From an uncultured Micrococcales bacterium (GTDB lineage: Bacteria; Actinomycetota; Actinomycetes; Actinomycetales; Microbacteriaceae), in NCBI GenBank assembly GCA_903880095.1, contig CAIRNX010000017.1, positions 1 through 33,758 on the forward strand: DNA of 33,758 bases, written 5' to 3'. A program made the translations under genes and the position numbers. The notes beneath the pieces were generated by a model. The model ran no database searches. It was not told where the DNA came from and saw only the letters and a list, made by a program, of their open reading frames with translations. Shown here piece by piece: positions 9,334 through 17,367 of the stretch. Position 1 is the stretch's first letter, and each line of letters starts with the position of its first letter.

Positions 9334-9339
9334 TAAAAT
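9334..9339 (+). promoter_or_regulatory. Candidate -10 box for the 1217-residue secreted protein
   Basis: TAAAAT at 9334-9339 overlaps a perfect 10-base palindrome TTAGCGCTAA (9327-9336) in the 73-base intergenic region. A start near 9346 would leave a leader of about 48 bases. No convincing -35 was found, so the call is weak. Confidence 0.3.
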
Positions 9340-9393
9340 TTAGAAGTTACGCCACTTGGCGATAAGTCTCTATGCATCGGGGAATTAAAAATT

Positions 9394-12300
9394 ATGTTCA
9401 AAAAACTAGGCACTATTGTGCTGTCCGCGGCAATCGCGGTTCTGGGCTTCCAGGCACCTGCAAATGCAGCCGACAGCGATCCAGTAGCTAACTCGGTCGT
9501 TGGCTCATTTATCAACTTCAGCGTGCCGCTGAGCACCACAGTGCCGGTTTCGGCTGGAGTTACCAGCATCAGCTTGCAGAAGTATTGGACTCCAAATGCC
9601 AGCGACATAGCGACGCTTGGTGGCAAGACCATCGGATTCCAGGCAACCGTTACGCAGCCAAATGGCTCGTCGGTTACGGTGGCTACCTCTTTCGGTTCAA
9701 CCCCGGCAGGCGTTTCGGCAAGCAGCACAAACCCTAGCGCTTCATTCTCAGGAACCGGTGGCGCGATGCCGCTTTCGATCATGTATCCAGCGACTACGCT
9801 CACTATGCCTGCCGATGTTAGTTCTTATACCAATGGTTACCTAGGTGCCAGCATCAACGTGATGAATCGCTCAGGTAATGCCTCAGCGCCTCTGCCAACA
9901 GGTAACTGGACTCTCACGCTAAGTGTCACAGTGAATGGAACTCCCGTAACCGAGTCGAACTCAACTGGTGGATCTTGGTCGCTAGACCGCATGAGTGGAA
10001 TGAGCGAAGGCGCAAGCGGCACCTCTGCAGTTGCACCAACCGGAGTTACCGGCGTTAGTGCTTCGGCGCGCATTTGTGTGGCAACCGGCCTAGTTACCCC
10101 AGGCGACGCTCTAACCAGCTCGGTCTTGATTAACGGCGTTGCTGTGTCAAGCCCAAGCAACTCTTACCAGGCCAAGGTGAACACTAACGGCCAAAGTCGA
10201 GCAAACACAGGGAACGTCGTACTCGCAAGCGATGCAACCACGGGTCTATATGACAGCGTTTACGGCAGCCTAACCGGTTCTGCCCCGACAGCCGGCACTA
10301 CCTACTCGGCGACCTATACCCTCCTTAAGGGCGCAACTAACGTGACCGGTTCCTGTGCACCAGCGGCACCAGCTAAGCCAACTTTGGCCTTCTCAAACGG
10401 CTCATTCCAGGTTGGTTACCAGCTGACCCCAGGTGCCGACACTTACAGCAGCATTTGCAATCTTTACGATGCAACCGACCTAAATACTGTTGCAGCAACC
10501 GCTACCGGTAACTCAAGCAACAACACCTGTACTTTCAGCGCGGGAACAATTGTTGGGCACTCCTACGTTGCTAAGGTCAGCCTTGGTTGGCAGGGCTCCG
10601 CTGCCAGCGACTTATCTGTAGCGTCAGACTCGGTTGTCAAACCAGTCCTTGGCTACACCTTCACCTCTGCAGTTTCTGGCATTACCAACGCGGGCGGAAA
10701 GCTTTCGCGCGTTACCAACAGCCTGCCTATGGACTCTTCGGCCGGCACTTCAACAACTTTCAGCGATGGTGGTTCAGGCACAGTGATTCTTGAGACCGAG
10801 CAGGGAACCTCTGGCGGATTGCTTTCGTCGAAGGCGTTTGTCTTGCACCACGTCACCAAGAGTGGGCTCGATGGATCATTTGCTGGCACCGGCTCGGCAA
10901 CCATCACTCCAACCGTTGGCGGTTTCGCGAGCACCGGTCGTTTTGGTTGGTATGGCGCAAACCACGCTAAGTGGGCACTTGCCTACGGTGGTTTTGAGCC
11001 AAATGCCTCTGAGTCAAGCGTGAACTTTGTTACTGGCTCAAACGCTAGCGCGGGAACAAACTCGGTAAATGTTTCGGCCACAGTATTGACTGCTGCCTGC
11101 GTCAGCGCTTACGGTGCGGGCGCGACAGTTACCTCATCGCCTTCACCAACCAGCACACCTAGCGTGTCGGTAGTCCCAGCCGTTACCACTAACCCTCTTT
11201 ATCTTCTTAACTGTTACAAGACGATAAGCAACATGGGTTTGACTACCTACCTGAGCAACCCGCTTCTCATCAACGTCACCGACTCGACCACTGTTTCGGT
11301 CGTGAGGGCACTTCTTACACCGAGCCAAACCGTAAACACCGCCACTGTTTACTTCTCGTCAAACCCTGGCGCAGGTGCAAGCGACGCCGCTGTTACGTTC
11401 TTGGTAGTTGGTTCGCTGTCGTCCTCGGGCGCCAGCACAGTTGCTTCTCGCACCTTCGTCAACATGACTCCTAGTTTTGTTTTCACCAACTCGGCTGGCA
11501 CCTACACGCCGAGCGGCATGGAGCCACAGGTCAAATTGGCGCCGCTAAACGATGGAACCGTCTGGGGTCTCTTGGTGGGAACATCAACGCAGCTTCTAAA
11601 GGCGGCTGGCGACACAATTACCACCACAACCGTGAACGGTGATGTCGTAACAGGTTTCACTAACTCCAGTTACTCGATGCCTCTCGGCCTACAGCCTGGC
11701 TCTGCAACTGGTGTTGAGGTGGTTAGAACTTCGATTCCTGTCGGCTCTATCGCAATGGCTTCGGTTGACCCAGCCACCGGTAACGCCACAACTGCCGAGG
11801 TCGCAACTTACACTGTGGCTGCAGGCGCGAGCGTGGTTAGTGCATACTTCGTTGCTAGCAACAACGTGTACTGGCTGGTCAGCGATGTAGCTAATGCAAC
11901 GTCTTACAGCCTCTACAAGTGGCTAGACCTGAACTTTCACCTAACCGCACAGACGATCACTTGGGCTAACAACAGCCCAAGCACTCTGGCTGCAGGTAGC
12001 ACAGCAACGGTCTCAGCAACAGCTAGCAGCTCGCTCACTGTTTCTTACGGAACAACCGATGCCTCGATCTGTACCGTGAATGCGTCAACCGGTGTTGTAA
12101 CCGCTGTTGCCGGAACAGGCAACTGTGTTGTGACTGCCGACCAGGCTGGTAATGGTACTTACGACTCGGCTCCGCAAGTTACCCTGACGCTTGCCCTTCA
12201 GAAGGCTGCTCAGACAATCAGCTGGACCAGTAGCCCAACAACAATCACAGTTGGCGGCAACCTCACCCTTGCCGCTACCTCGACAAGTGGTTTAACTATT

Positions 12301-13047
12301 ACCTATGGCAGCACCGACAGCACCAAGTGTGTCGTTGATCCAGCCTTAGGTTATGTTTCGCCAATTGCCACCACAGGTACTTGCGTCGTCACAGCCGACC
12401 AGGCTGGTAACGGCACTTACAGTGCCGCTGCGCAGAAGACGCTGACCTTGACGATCTCTGCTCACGCATTGACCGCTCAGACGATTAGCTGGACAACTTC
12501 ACCAACCTCGATCACCGCTGGCGGCACAGTGACTGTTGCTGCGACCTCGTCGAGCGCTTTGGCTGTTGCCTACACAAGTACCGATGTCACCAAGTGCACC
12601 GTCTCGGCTTCGGGTGTTGTAACCGCGGTAGCTACCTCGGGCACCTGCACCATCGCAGCCAACCAGGCCGGTAACGACACTTACAGTGCCGCTGCACAGA
12701 AGACCCTTGCGATCACCATCGCTGCGGTTGCTCCTGTGAAGTCGGCTCCGAAGGTGCCTACCGTTGCAACCAAGCTCAAGGTTGGCAAGCTCGTAACTGT
12801 TGCGCTTAGCGTGACTCAGGGAACAGCTGCCAAGGGCGCTAACGTCGATGGCCTAGCAACAGTTGTTTCTGCTGCTCCGGCTTCGAAGGCGTTCTGCTCG
12901 GTTGTCAAGGTTGTCAAGGCCAAGAAGATCACTGGCTACGCAGTCAAGGGTCTGAAGGCTGGCAAGTGCTCGATAGTTGTTACGATCACCGGCAACGACA
13001 TCTACAACTCGTTGGCCAAGACCGTTGTAGCAACCGTCACCAAGTAA
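9394..13047 (+). CDS. Large secreted protein with three Ig-like tandem repeats
   Basis: This 1217-residue protein has a Sec signal peptide (residues 1-26, cleavage after ANA). The first 850 residues are rich in Ser, Thr, Ala and Val with no recognised enzyme motif and look like beta-rich extracellular domains. Three consecutive repeats start at residues 850, 937 and 1024, each exactly 87 codons (261 bases) long, opening with AQTI(T/S)W and carrying paired cysteines in the pattern K/I-C-T/V-V...TG-N/T-C-V/T, ending in DQAGNGTY or NQAGNDTY. These resemble bacterial Ig-like repeats found in surface proteins. A further beta domain with two cysteines closes the protein. No LPxTG sorting signal is present. 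A surface or matrix role is inferred. Confidence 0.8.
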   Translation: MFKKLGTIVLSAAIAVLGFQAPANAADSDPVANSVVGSFINFSVPLSTTVPVSAGVTSISLQKYWTPNASDIATLGGKTIGFQATVTQPNGSSVTVATSFGSTPAGVSASSTNPSASFSGTGGAMPLSIMYPATTLTMPADVSSYTNGYLGASINVMNRSGNASAPLPTGNWTLTLSVTVNGTPVTESNSTGGSWSLDRMSGMSEGASGTSAVAPTGVTGVSASARICVATGLVTPGDALTSSVLINGVAVSSPSNSYQAKVNTNGQSRANTGNVVLASDATTGLYDSVYGSLTGSAPTAGTTYSATYTLLKGATNVTGSCAPAAPAKPTLAFSNGSFQVGYQLTPGADTYSSICNLYDATDLNTVAATATGNSSNNTCTFSAGTIVGHSYVAKVSLGWQGSAASDLSVASDSVVKPVLGYTFTSAVSGITNAGGKLSRVTNSLPMDSSAGTSTTFSDGGSGTVILETEQGTSGGLLSSKAFVLHHVTKSGLDGSFAGTGSATITPTVGGFASTGRFGWYGANHAKWALAYGGFEPNASESSVNFVTGSNASAGTNSVNVSATVLTAACVSAYGAGATVTSSPSPTSTPSVSVVPAVTTNPLYLLNCYKTISNMGLTTYLSNPLLINVTDSTTVSVVRALLTPSQTVNTATVYFSSNPGAGASDAAVTFLVVGSLSSSGASTVASRTFVNMTPSFVFTNSAGTYTPSGMEPQVKLAPLNDGTVWGLLVGTSTQLLKAAGDTITTTTVNGDVVTGFTNSSYSMPLGLQPGSATGVEVVRTSIPVGSIAMASVDPATGNATTAEVATYTVAAGASVVSAYFVASNNVYWLVSDVANATSYSLYKWLDLNFHLTAQTITWANNSPSTLAAGSTATVSATASSSLTVSYGTTDASICTVNASTGVVTAVAGTGNCVVTADQAGNGTYDSAPQVTLTLALQKAAQTISWTSSPTTITVGGNLTLAATSTSGLTITYGSTDSTKCVVDPALGYVSPIATTGTCVVTADQAGNGTYSAAAQKTLTLTISAHALTAQTISWTTSPTSITAGGTVTVAATSSSALAVAYTSTDVTKCTVSASGVVTAVATSGTCTIAANQAGNDTYSAAAQKTLAITIAAVAPVKSAPKVPTVATKLKVGKLVTVALSVTQGTAAKGANVDGLATVVSAAPASKAFCSVVKVVKAKKITGYAVKGLKAGKCSIVVTITGNDIYNSLAKTVVATVTK
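11941..12723 (+). repeat. Three in-frame 261-base tandem repeats
   Basis: Copies begin at 11941, 12202 and 12463, all 261 bases apart, and encode the Ig-like repeats of the surrounding gene. The copies have diverged at many synonymous sites, so they are old duplications held by selection on protein length and the cysteine pair. Confidence 0.8.
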
Positions 13048-13062
13048 CAAGGTTCAAAGAAG

Positions 13063-13097
13063 AAGGCCCCTGGGAAACCGGGGGCCTTTCTCTTTTA
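13063..13097. terminator. Bidirectional terminator between convergent genes
   Basis: AAGGCCCC (13063-13070) pairs with GGGGCCTT (13081-13088), and the inner TGG/CCG pairs close a GAAA tetraloop. The T-rich tract TTCTCTTTT follows on the plus strand. It sits between the convergent ends of the 1217-residue protein gene and xth. Confidence 0.88.
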
Positions 13098-13871
13098 GTC
13101 GATGGTGACGACCACGGGCACGTGGTCGCTCGGGCCTTCGCCTTTTCGTTCGTCGCGCACAATTTCGGCGGAGGTCACTCGCTCGGCGAATGCATCCGAG
13201 CCAAGAATGAAGTCGATGCGCATGCCTTCGTTGCGAGGGAACCTGAGCTGCTGGTAATCCCAGTAGGTGTAGCCGGTCGGGATTCGCTCGCGAACGGGGT
13301 CGCGGAGCCCGATCTGCTCGAACGCCTCAAACGCTTGGCGCTCGGGCACGGAGACGTGCGTCGAGCCGGCGAAGTCGTCGATGTTCCAGACGTCGGTGTC
13401 TAGGGGAGCGATGTTGAAATCACCCATCAGAGCAAGCGGCTGGTCGGGGTCGTATTCGAGCCACTCTGCGGTGTTTGCCGCGAGGCGATCGAGCCACTCG
13501 AGTTTGTAGGTGTAGTGAGGGTCATCGAGCATGCGGCCGTTTGGCACATAGAGGCTCCAGAGACGCACACCATCGAATGTTGCGCCAAGCGCACGTGCTT
13601 CTAGGACGTCCTTGAATTCAGGCATTCCGGTGAAACCGATTTCGACGTCCTCGGCTTCGATTTTGCTTGCAAAGGCAACGCCGTTCCACTGGTTTAGGCC
13701 GTGCATGGTCACCTTGTAGCCGATGGCTTCGAAGGCTTCGACCGGGAACTGCTCGGGCTTGCATTTGATTTCTTGCATCGCCAAGACGTCTAGGTCGGCA
13801 CGCTGCAGGTAGTCGGTTACGCGGCCAACTCGCGTGCGAATCGAGTTGACGTTCCAGGTTGCAATCTTCAT
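13095..13871 (-). CDS. xth: Exodeoxyribonuclease III / AP endonuclease
   Basis: This is the base-excision repair nuclease that cuts DNA at abasic sites and degrades from 3' ends. All catalytic motifs of the exonuclease III (EEP) family are visible: WNVNSIRTR at the N-terminus, MQEIK (metal-binding Glu), LYVPNG, GDFNIAP, RIDFILGS and the C-terminal SDHVPVV (catalytic Asp-His). I place the start at the internal ATG at 13871, which gives 258 residues beginning MKIATWNVNS as in other family members; an upstream in-frame ATG at 13901 would add ten residues of no conserved character. A TAACCT box eight bases ahead (13880-13885, minus strand) fits a leaderless promoter. It is divergent from pyrE. 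Confidence 0.95.
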   Translation of the reverse strand: MKIATWNVNSIRTRVGRVTDYLQRADLDVLAMQEIKCKPEQFPVEAFEAIGYKVTMHGLNQWNGVAFASKIEAEDVEIGFTGMPEFKDVLEARALGATFDGVRLWSLYVPNGRMLDDPHYTYKLEWLDRLAANTAEWLEYDPDQPLALMGDFNIAPLDTDVWNIDDFAGSTHVSVPERQAFEAFEQIGLRDPVRERIPTGYTYWDYQQLRFPRNEGMRIDFILGSDAFAERVTSAEIVRDERKGEGPSDHVPVVVTID

Positions 13872-13879
13872 TGTGTCCA

Positions 13880-13908
13880 AGGTTATCTTGCCGAAAGGCA
13901 CTTAAACT
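13880..13908. promoter_or_regulatory. Divergent leaderless promoters of xth and pyrE
   Basis: Two opposite -10 boxes share a 43-base spacer: TAACCT on the minus strand (13880-13885), eight bases before the xth ATG, and TAAACT on the plus strand (13903-13908), six bases before the pyrE ATG. Neither gene has a Shine-Dalgarno. The boxes are 17 bases apart, so polymerase bound to one should interfere with the other. Confidence 0.55.
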
Positions 13909-13914
13909 TGAGCC

Positions 13915-14478
13915 ATGACCTTTTCTTCAGCCGCCAAGCCACGCCTTGTTGAACTAATCAAAGAGCTAGCCGTTGTGCACGGTAAGGTGACTCTTTCGAG
14001 TGGCATCGAGGCCGACTATTACGTTGACCTGCGACGCGCGACCCTTCACCACGAGGCGGCTCCGCTAATCGGCCAAGTCATGCTTGACCTCTTGGACGAC
14101 GCTGGCGTGACCGATTTTGTTGCTATCGGTGGCCTGACCATGGGTGCAGACCCCGTGGCAACAGCCGTTCTTCACCAGGCGAATGCTCGCGGTCGCGCAA
14201 TCGATGCCTTCGTGGTTCGCAAGGCACCCAAGGGCCACGGCATGGGTCGCCAGGTTGAAGGCCCCGACGTCGCCGGCAAGAAGGTTGTTGTTGTCGAGGA
14301 CACCTCAACAACCGGTGGTTCGCCACTAACCGCGGCAGAGGCTCTAGAGCGCGCTGGTGCGATCATCGTTGCAGTGGCAACCGTTGTCGATCGCGACACT
14401 GGAGCCCAGAAGGTTATCGAGGACGCCGGCTACCGCTACCTGACCGCCGTCACCCTCGACGATCTCGATCTTCGCTAA
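13915..14478 (+). CDS. pyrE: Orotate phosphoribosyltransferase
   Basis: PyrE joins orotate to PRPP to make OMP, the fifth step of de novo pyrimidine synthesis. The 187-residue protein shows the substrate-binding stretch SSGIEADYYVDLRRA (about residues 29-43), the flexible-loop RKAPKGHGMGRQVEG (about 102-117), and the type I phosphoribosyltransferase PRPP motif VVVVEDTSTTGGS (about 124-136). The length is normal. It appears leaderless (TAAACT six bases before the ATG). Its TAA stop is directly followed by the ATG of the MFS gene, suggesting co-transcription, although no functional link is obvious. Confidence 0.96.
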   Translation: MTFSSAAKPRLVELIKELAVVHGKVTLSSGIEADYYVDLRRATLHHEAAPLIGQVMLDLLDDAGVTDFVAIGGLTMGADPVATAVLHQANARGRAIDAFVVRKAPKGHGMGRQVEGPDVAGKKVVVVEDTSTTGGSPLTAAEALERAGAIIVAVATVVDRDTGAQKVIEDAGYRYLTAVTLDDLDLR

Positions 14479-15681
14479 ATGCGCCAATTTGTTCTCGCTC
14501 AACTAGCTAACTTCGCCAGCGTGGTTGGCGGTTCGATCACCTTTATCGCGCTGCCTTGGTTGTCTTTTGTGATCACCAAGTCTTCGACCGCTTCGGCGCT
14601 GGTGATCGCGGCAACCTCTATTCCGGTCATTCTGCTTTCACCTTTCATGGGTTCGATCATCGACCGCTTCGGCAGGCGCCGTTCGGCTATCTGGTTTGAG
14701 TTGGGGCAGGGGCTCGCGGCCGCAGCCGTAGCCGTCTTCAACGACTTTTGGGGTATCGGCATTGTTTCGCTGGTGGTTCTTTCGGTTATCAAAAACGCTT
14801 TTGGCCCAGGAAGCCAAACCGCGCGAAAGGCTTTGGTGCCCGACGTAGCCGAAAAGGCAGGCCTGAGCCTCGACCGCGCAAACTCGGTGCACGAGAGTGT
14901 GTTTGCGGCCGGATTCGCTGTCGGCCCGGCCATAGCCGCCTTTCTAATCTCGTCTATCGACGTTTACGCGGCGTTCTGGGCAGCTGGCATCGCCGGTTTT
15001 GTCTCGGTTGGGGCAATGGCGCTGATTCGGGTCACCGAACGCCAGGAGCACGACCCTAACGATGAGAAGGGCAACGTCTTCTTCTTTGCCATGCAGGGAA
15101 TCAAGGCGCTTGGGCGCATCAAGGTACTCGGCCTCGTGTTTGCCGGCTTCTTGATGCTTTCGGTGATCTACATTCCTACCGAAATGGTGGTGTTGCCTCG
15201 TTACTTCAACGAGATTCACGACGCCAAGGGCCTTGGTTTGCTAATCACTACGATGGCCGGCATGAGCATGGTCACCAGCTTGGGCTTTGAGTGGTTGCAC
15301 AAACGTGTTGGTTACGCCAATATTCTGCGCATCGCCATTGGTGGAGTGGCAATTGTCATGCTCCCGATGTCGCTTTTGCCACCGCAGTGGGCAATGATTG
15401 CGCTCGGCGCTGTGCTTGGCGGTGTTTGGGGGCCGATTTCACCCCTCTTGAACACGGTTATTCAGAAGCTTGTTGCCGCCAACCTGCGCGGGCGAGTTTT
15501 CGCGTTGGAGATGATGATGTGGAACGTGGCGCCACTGACGTCGTTTATCGTCGTCGGTCTCTGCCTTGACTCGTTTGGGGTGCGTCCGGTGTATTTGACC
15601 CTCGCATTGATCATGCTCGGGGCTTCGGCGCTCTTGCTGACCGCTCCACGCCTCAAAGACCTTAAATCGATCGAAGCATAA
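14479..15681 (+). CDS. MFS transporter
   Basis: This 400-residue integral membrane protein has about twelve hydrophobic segments and the MFS loop 2-3 signature in the form GSIIDRFGRRRSAIWFE (about residues 57-73). The hydrophobic profile, length and the central hydrophilic loop (RVTERQEHDPNDEKGN, about residue 180-195) fit the major facilitator superfamily, closest in style to the multidrug or macrolide efflux (MFS_3) group. The substrate cannot be predicted. It starts immediately after the pyrE stop codon with no Shine-Dalgarno of its own, so translation is probably coupled. No terminator separates its end from the LacI operators at 15702. Confidence 0.85.
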   Translation: MRQFVLAQLANFASVVGGSITFIALPWLSFVITKSSTASALVIAATSIPVILLSPFMGSIIDRFGRRRSAIWFELGQGLAAAAVAVFNDFWGIGIVSLVVLSVIKNAFGPGSQTARKALVPDVAEKAGLSLDRANSVHESVFAAGFAVGPAIAAFLISSIDVYAAFWAAGIAGFVSVGAMALIRVTERQEHDPNDEKGNVFFFAMQGIKALGRIKVLGLVFAGFLMLSVIYIPTEMVVLPRYFNEIHDAKGLGLLITTMAGMSMVTSLGFEWLHKRVGYANILRIAIGGVAIVMLPMSLLPPQWAMIALGAVLGGVWGPISPLLNTVIQKLVAANLRGRVFALEMMMWNVAPLTSFIVVGLCLDSFGVRPVYLTLALIMLGASALLLTAPRLKDLKSIEA

Positions 15682-15700
15682 CGAAACCATAAAGGTCTTG

Positions 15701-15728
15701 TGAAACCGCTTTCCTGAAACCGCTTTCT
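15701..15728. promoter_or_regulatory. Tandem LacI-family operators (two copies) upstream of 15789 gene
   Basis: Two palindromic cores GAAACCGCTTTC lie at 15702-15713 and 15716-15727 as an exact 14-base direct repeat TGAAACCGCTTTC plus C or T. They match the palindromes in front of the other glucan genes. The right half of copy 1 gives TTTCCT (15711-15716), sixteen bases before a -10 candidate TAACTT (15733-15738), so copy 2 lies within the promoter spacer. Confidence 0.85.
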
Positions 15729-15732
15729 CGGG

Positions 15733-15738
15733 TAACTT
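15733..15738 (+). promoter_or_regulatory. Candidate -10 box of the 15789 operon
   Basis: TAACTT fits the actinobacterial TANNNT pattern and lies five bases downstream of the second operator. It would start transcription near 15745, just before the leader hairpin. Confidence 0.5.
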
Positions 15739-15747
15739 TGGAATCAA

Positions 15748-15782
15748 ATGAGCTTGCCGCTCATTCGAAACCTTTCGAAAGG
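15748..15782 (+). other. Leader hairpin and palindrome over the Shine-Dalgarno
   Basis: ATGAGC/GCTCAT with a TTGCC loop (15748-15764) forms a six-pair stem at the expected mRNA 5' end. A perfect 12-base palindrome CCTTTCGAAAGG (15771-15782) then contains the GAAAGG Shine-Dalgarno. Either could stabilise the mRNA or tune translation; this is inference. Confidence 0.4.
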
Positions 15783-15788
15783 CACCCG

Positions 15789-17300
15789 ATGAAGTTCTCA
15801 CTGAAGCGCTCACTAGCCACTATTGGCGCAGTAGCCCTAACCTTTGCCGGCCTAGCAGCTGTCGGCAGCCCTGCAAACGCAGCACCGGCACCGTATCACG
15901 GCGCTTACATTACTCTTCTAACCCCAACGCTCGACGACACCAACACCAGCGAAGCCGGTGCAAACCAGGCAATGGCTAACACCTGGATCGACGCCGGTTG
16001 GTTCGCATCGGGCCTAAAGTACCAGCGCTCATTCGCACCGGTTGGCTCAACCGTTGTCTTCACCTACCACGTAGCCGACAAAGACGGCAACGCGCTAGCT
16101 GGCCAGTCGATTACACTCCGTGTAAACAAGCAATACTCGACCTCTCAGGCAGCTGTCACCGTTGACGGCCAGAATGCCAAGCCAGGCACCGCTTCGGCAG
16201 ACGGCCTTCGCGTGGCTCACATCACCGACGCAGCGGGTAACGTTTCGTTCACCGTTGAAAACAAAGACGCAGCCGGAACCGTTGAGCAGGAGCCAGCGAG
16301 CTTCACCGACGCTCCAACCATCTCGCTAGATGGTCTAGACGACATTCACTGCCAGGTGCTGCCTTACATCACAGGAGCCCAAGAGAAAGACGACCACACC
16401 GTCATCTCTGAGATTCACTACTACGACCCAGCATCGAGCGACCCAGCACCGGTTACTAACCCGACTATCCGTCAGGTTCTACCAGTGCTGAACGACACCA
16501 ACTCGATTCACCGCGCAGACCTAGAGAACCTTTTCAGCGTTCAGAACACCTGGTACCCAACCGGCATCGGCGTTCGTCAGGCCTACCTACCTACCGGTAG
16601 CACCAACACCCTGGCCTACCACGTAACCGACGACAACGGCAAGCCACTGCGCAACGCAACCGTCAAGGTGCACGTAAACAAGGCTCACTCGGCATCGAAC
16701 GCTCACATGACCGATGGAACCACCCCAACCAACTCGGCCAAAGACAACTCGGCCAACGGAAACTTCGACCAGGCTCTCTGGACAGGCACCACCGACGGCT
16801 TCGGCAACGTGTTCTTCAACATGCACAACACCGACACCGTGGGCGAGGCTGCTCCGGCAACCCTAACCACCGCTGTTCCGCTAACCGGTGGCGTCTTTAG
16901 CCAGCTCTACCCTGAGGTAACCGCTGGCGCAGACCACGCCGACATGACCGAGTTCCACTTCTTCGGCACCTTCAAGGCACCGACTCGCAGCGTTGCAGCT
17001 TCGATCACCGGCACCGCAAAGGTCGGCAAGGCTCTTACTGCGAAGAACGGCACCTGGGCAGGCACCGCAACCATCGCCTACACCTACAAGTGGTACCGCT
17101 GCACCGTGATTGGCAAGACTGCAACCACAGCTGCACCAGCCGCCTCGGCTAAGTGCGTAGTTATCGCCGGTAAGACCGCGCAGACCTACACACTCGCCGC
17201 AGCCGACAAGGGCAAGTTCGTTCGTGTTCTAGTAACCGCAACCAACCCTGCAGGTGTTGGTCTGTCGTTGAGCAAGTCAACGGCAACCAAGATCGGCTAA
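15789..17300 (+). CDS. Secreted two-repeat protein, LacI-operator controlled, unknown fold
   Basis: I place the start at the ATG at 15789, after a GAAAGG Shine-Dalgarno, giving 503 residues with a signal peptide (MKFSLKRSLATIG..., cleavage near ANAA, residue 32). Two diverged copies of a domain of about 170-190 residues follow (about 37-220 and 225-396). Shared positions are DDTN/NDTN near the start, a YHVxDxxGxxL strand, VNKxxSxSxA, a TDxxGNVxFxxxNxD stretch and a final TEFHFF/SEIHYY. Residues about 400-503 form an Ig-like C-terminal domain with the TYKWYRCTV motif, nearly identical in pattern to the end of the protein encoded at 26111-27631. No catalytic motif was recognised. The tandem operators and the adjacent GH16 gene suggest a beta-glucan-binding or surface-capture role. 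Confidence 0.8.
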   Translation: MKFSLKRSLATIGAVALTFAGLAAVGSPANAAPAPYHGAYITLLTPTLDDTNTSEAGANQAMANTWIDAGWFASGLKYQRSFAPVGSTVVFTYHVADKDGNALAGQSITLRVNKQYSTSQAAVTVDGQNAKPGTASADGLRVAHITDAAGNVSFTVENKDAAGTVEQEPASFTDAPTISLDGLDDIHCQVLPYITGAQEKDDHTVISEIHYYDPASSDPAPVTNPTIRQVLPVLNDTNSIHRADLENLFSVQNTWYPTGIGVRQAYLPTGSTNTLAYHVTDDNGKPLRNATVKVHVNKAHSASNAHMTDGTTPTNSAKDNSANGNFDQALWTGTTDGFGNVFFNMHNTDTVGEAAPATLTTAVPLTGGVFSQLYPEVTAGADHADMTEFHFFGTFKAPTRSVAASITGTAKVGKALTAKNGTWAGTATIAYTYKWYRCTVIGKTATTAAPAASAKCVVIAGKTAQTYTLAAADKGKFVRVLVTATNPAGVGLSLSKSTATKIG

Positions 17301-17313
17301 CAAACCAAAGTTG

Positions 17314-17349
17314 TTCAAGGGTGGGATTCGAAAGAATCTCACCCTTGAA
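17314..17349 (+). terminator. Strong intergenic hairpin (terminator or partial attenuator)
   Basis: A 16-pair stem (left arm 17314-17329, right arm 17334-17349, one G-T pair) is capped by a GAAA loop. The following bases CGTTTG give only a weak T tract. Only 18 bases remain before the next ATG at 17368, with no visible promoter, so readthrough is probably needed to express the downstream GH16 gene. Confidence 0.7.
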
Positions 17350-17367
17350 CGTTTGTAAAGGAAACCA

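Noticed and set aside
11941-12723. Regular 261-base repeats considered as a CRISPR-like or satellite array
   Set aside because: The repeats are in frame, encode Ig-like domains and lack short identical repeats with unique spacers.
12966-13403. Open frame of 145 codons crossing a terminator into xth
   Set aside because: It runs through a strong bidirectional terminator and is antisense to the conserved catalytic end of exonuclease III.
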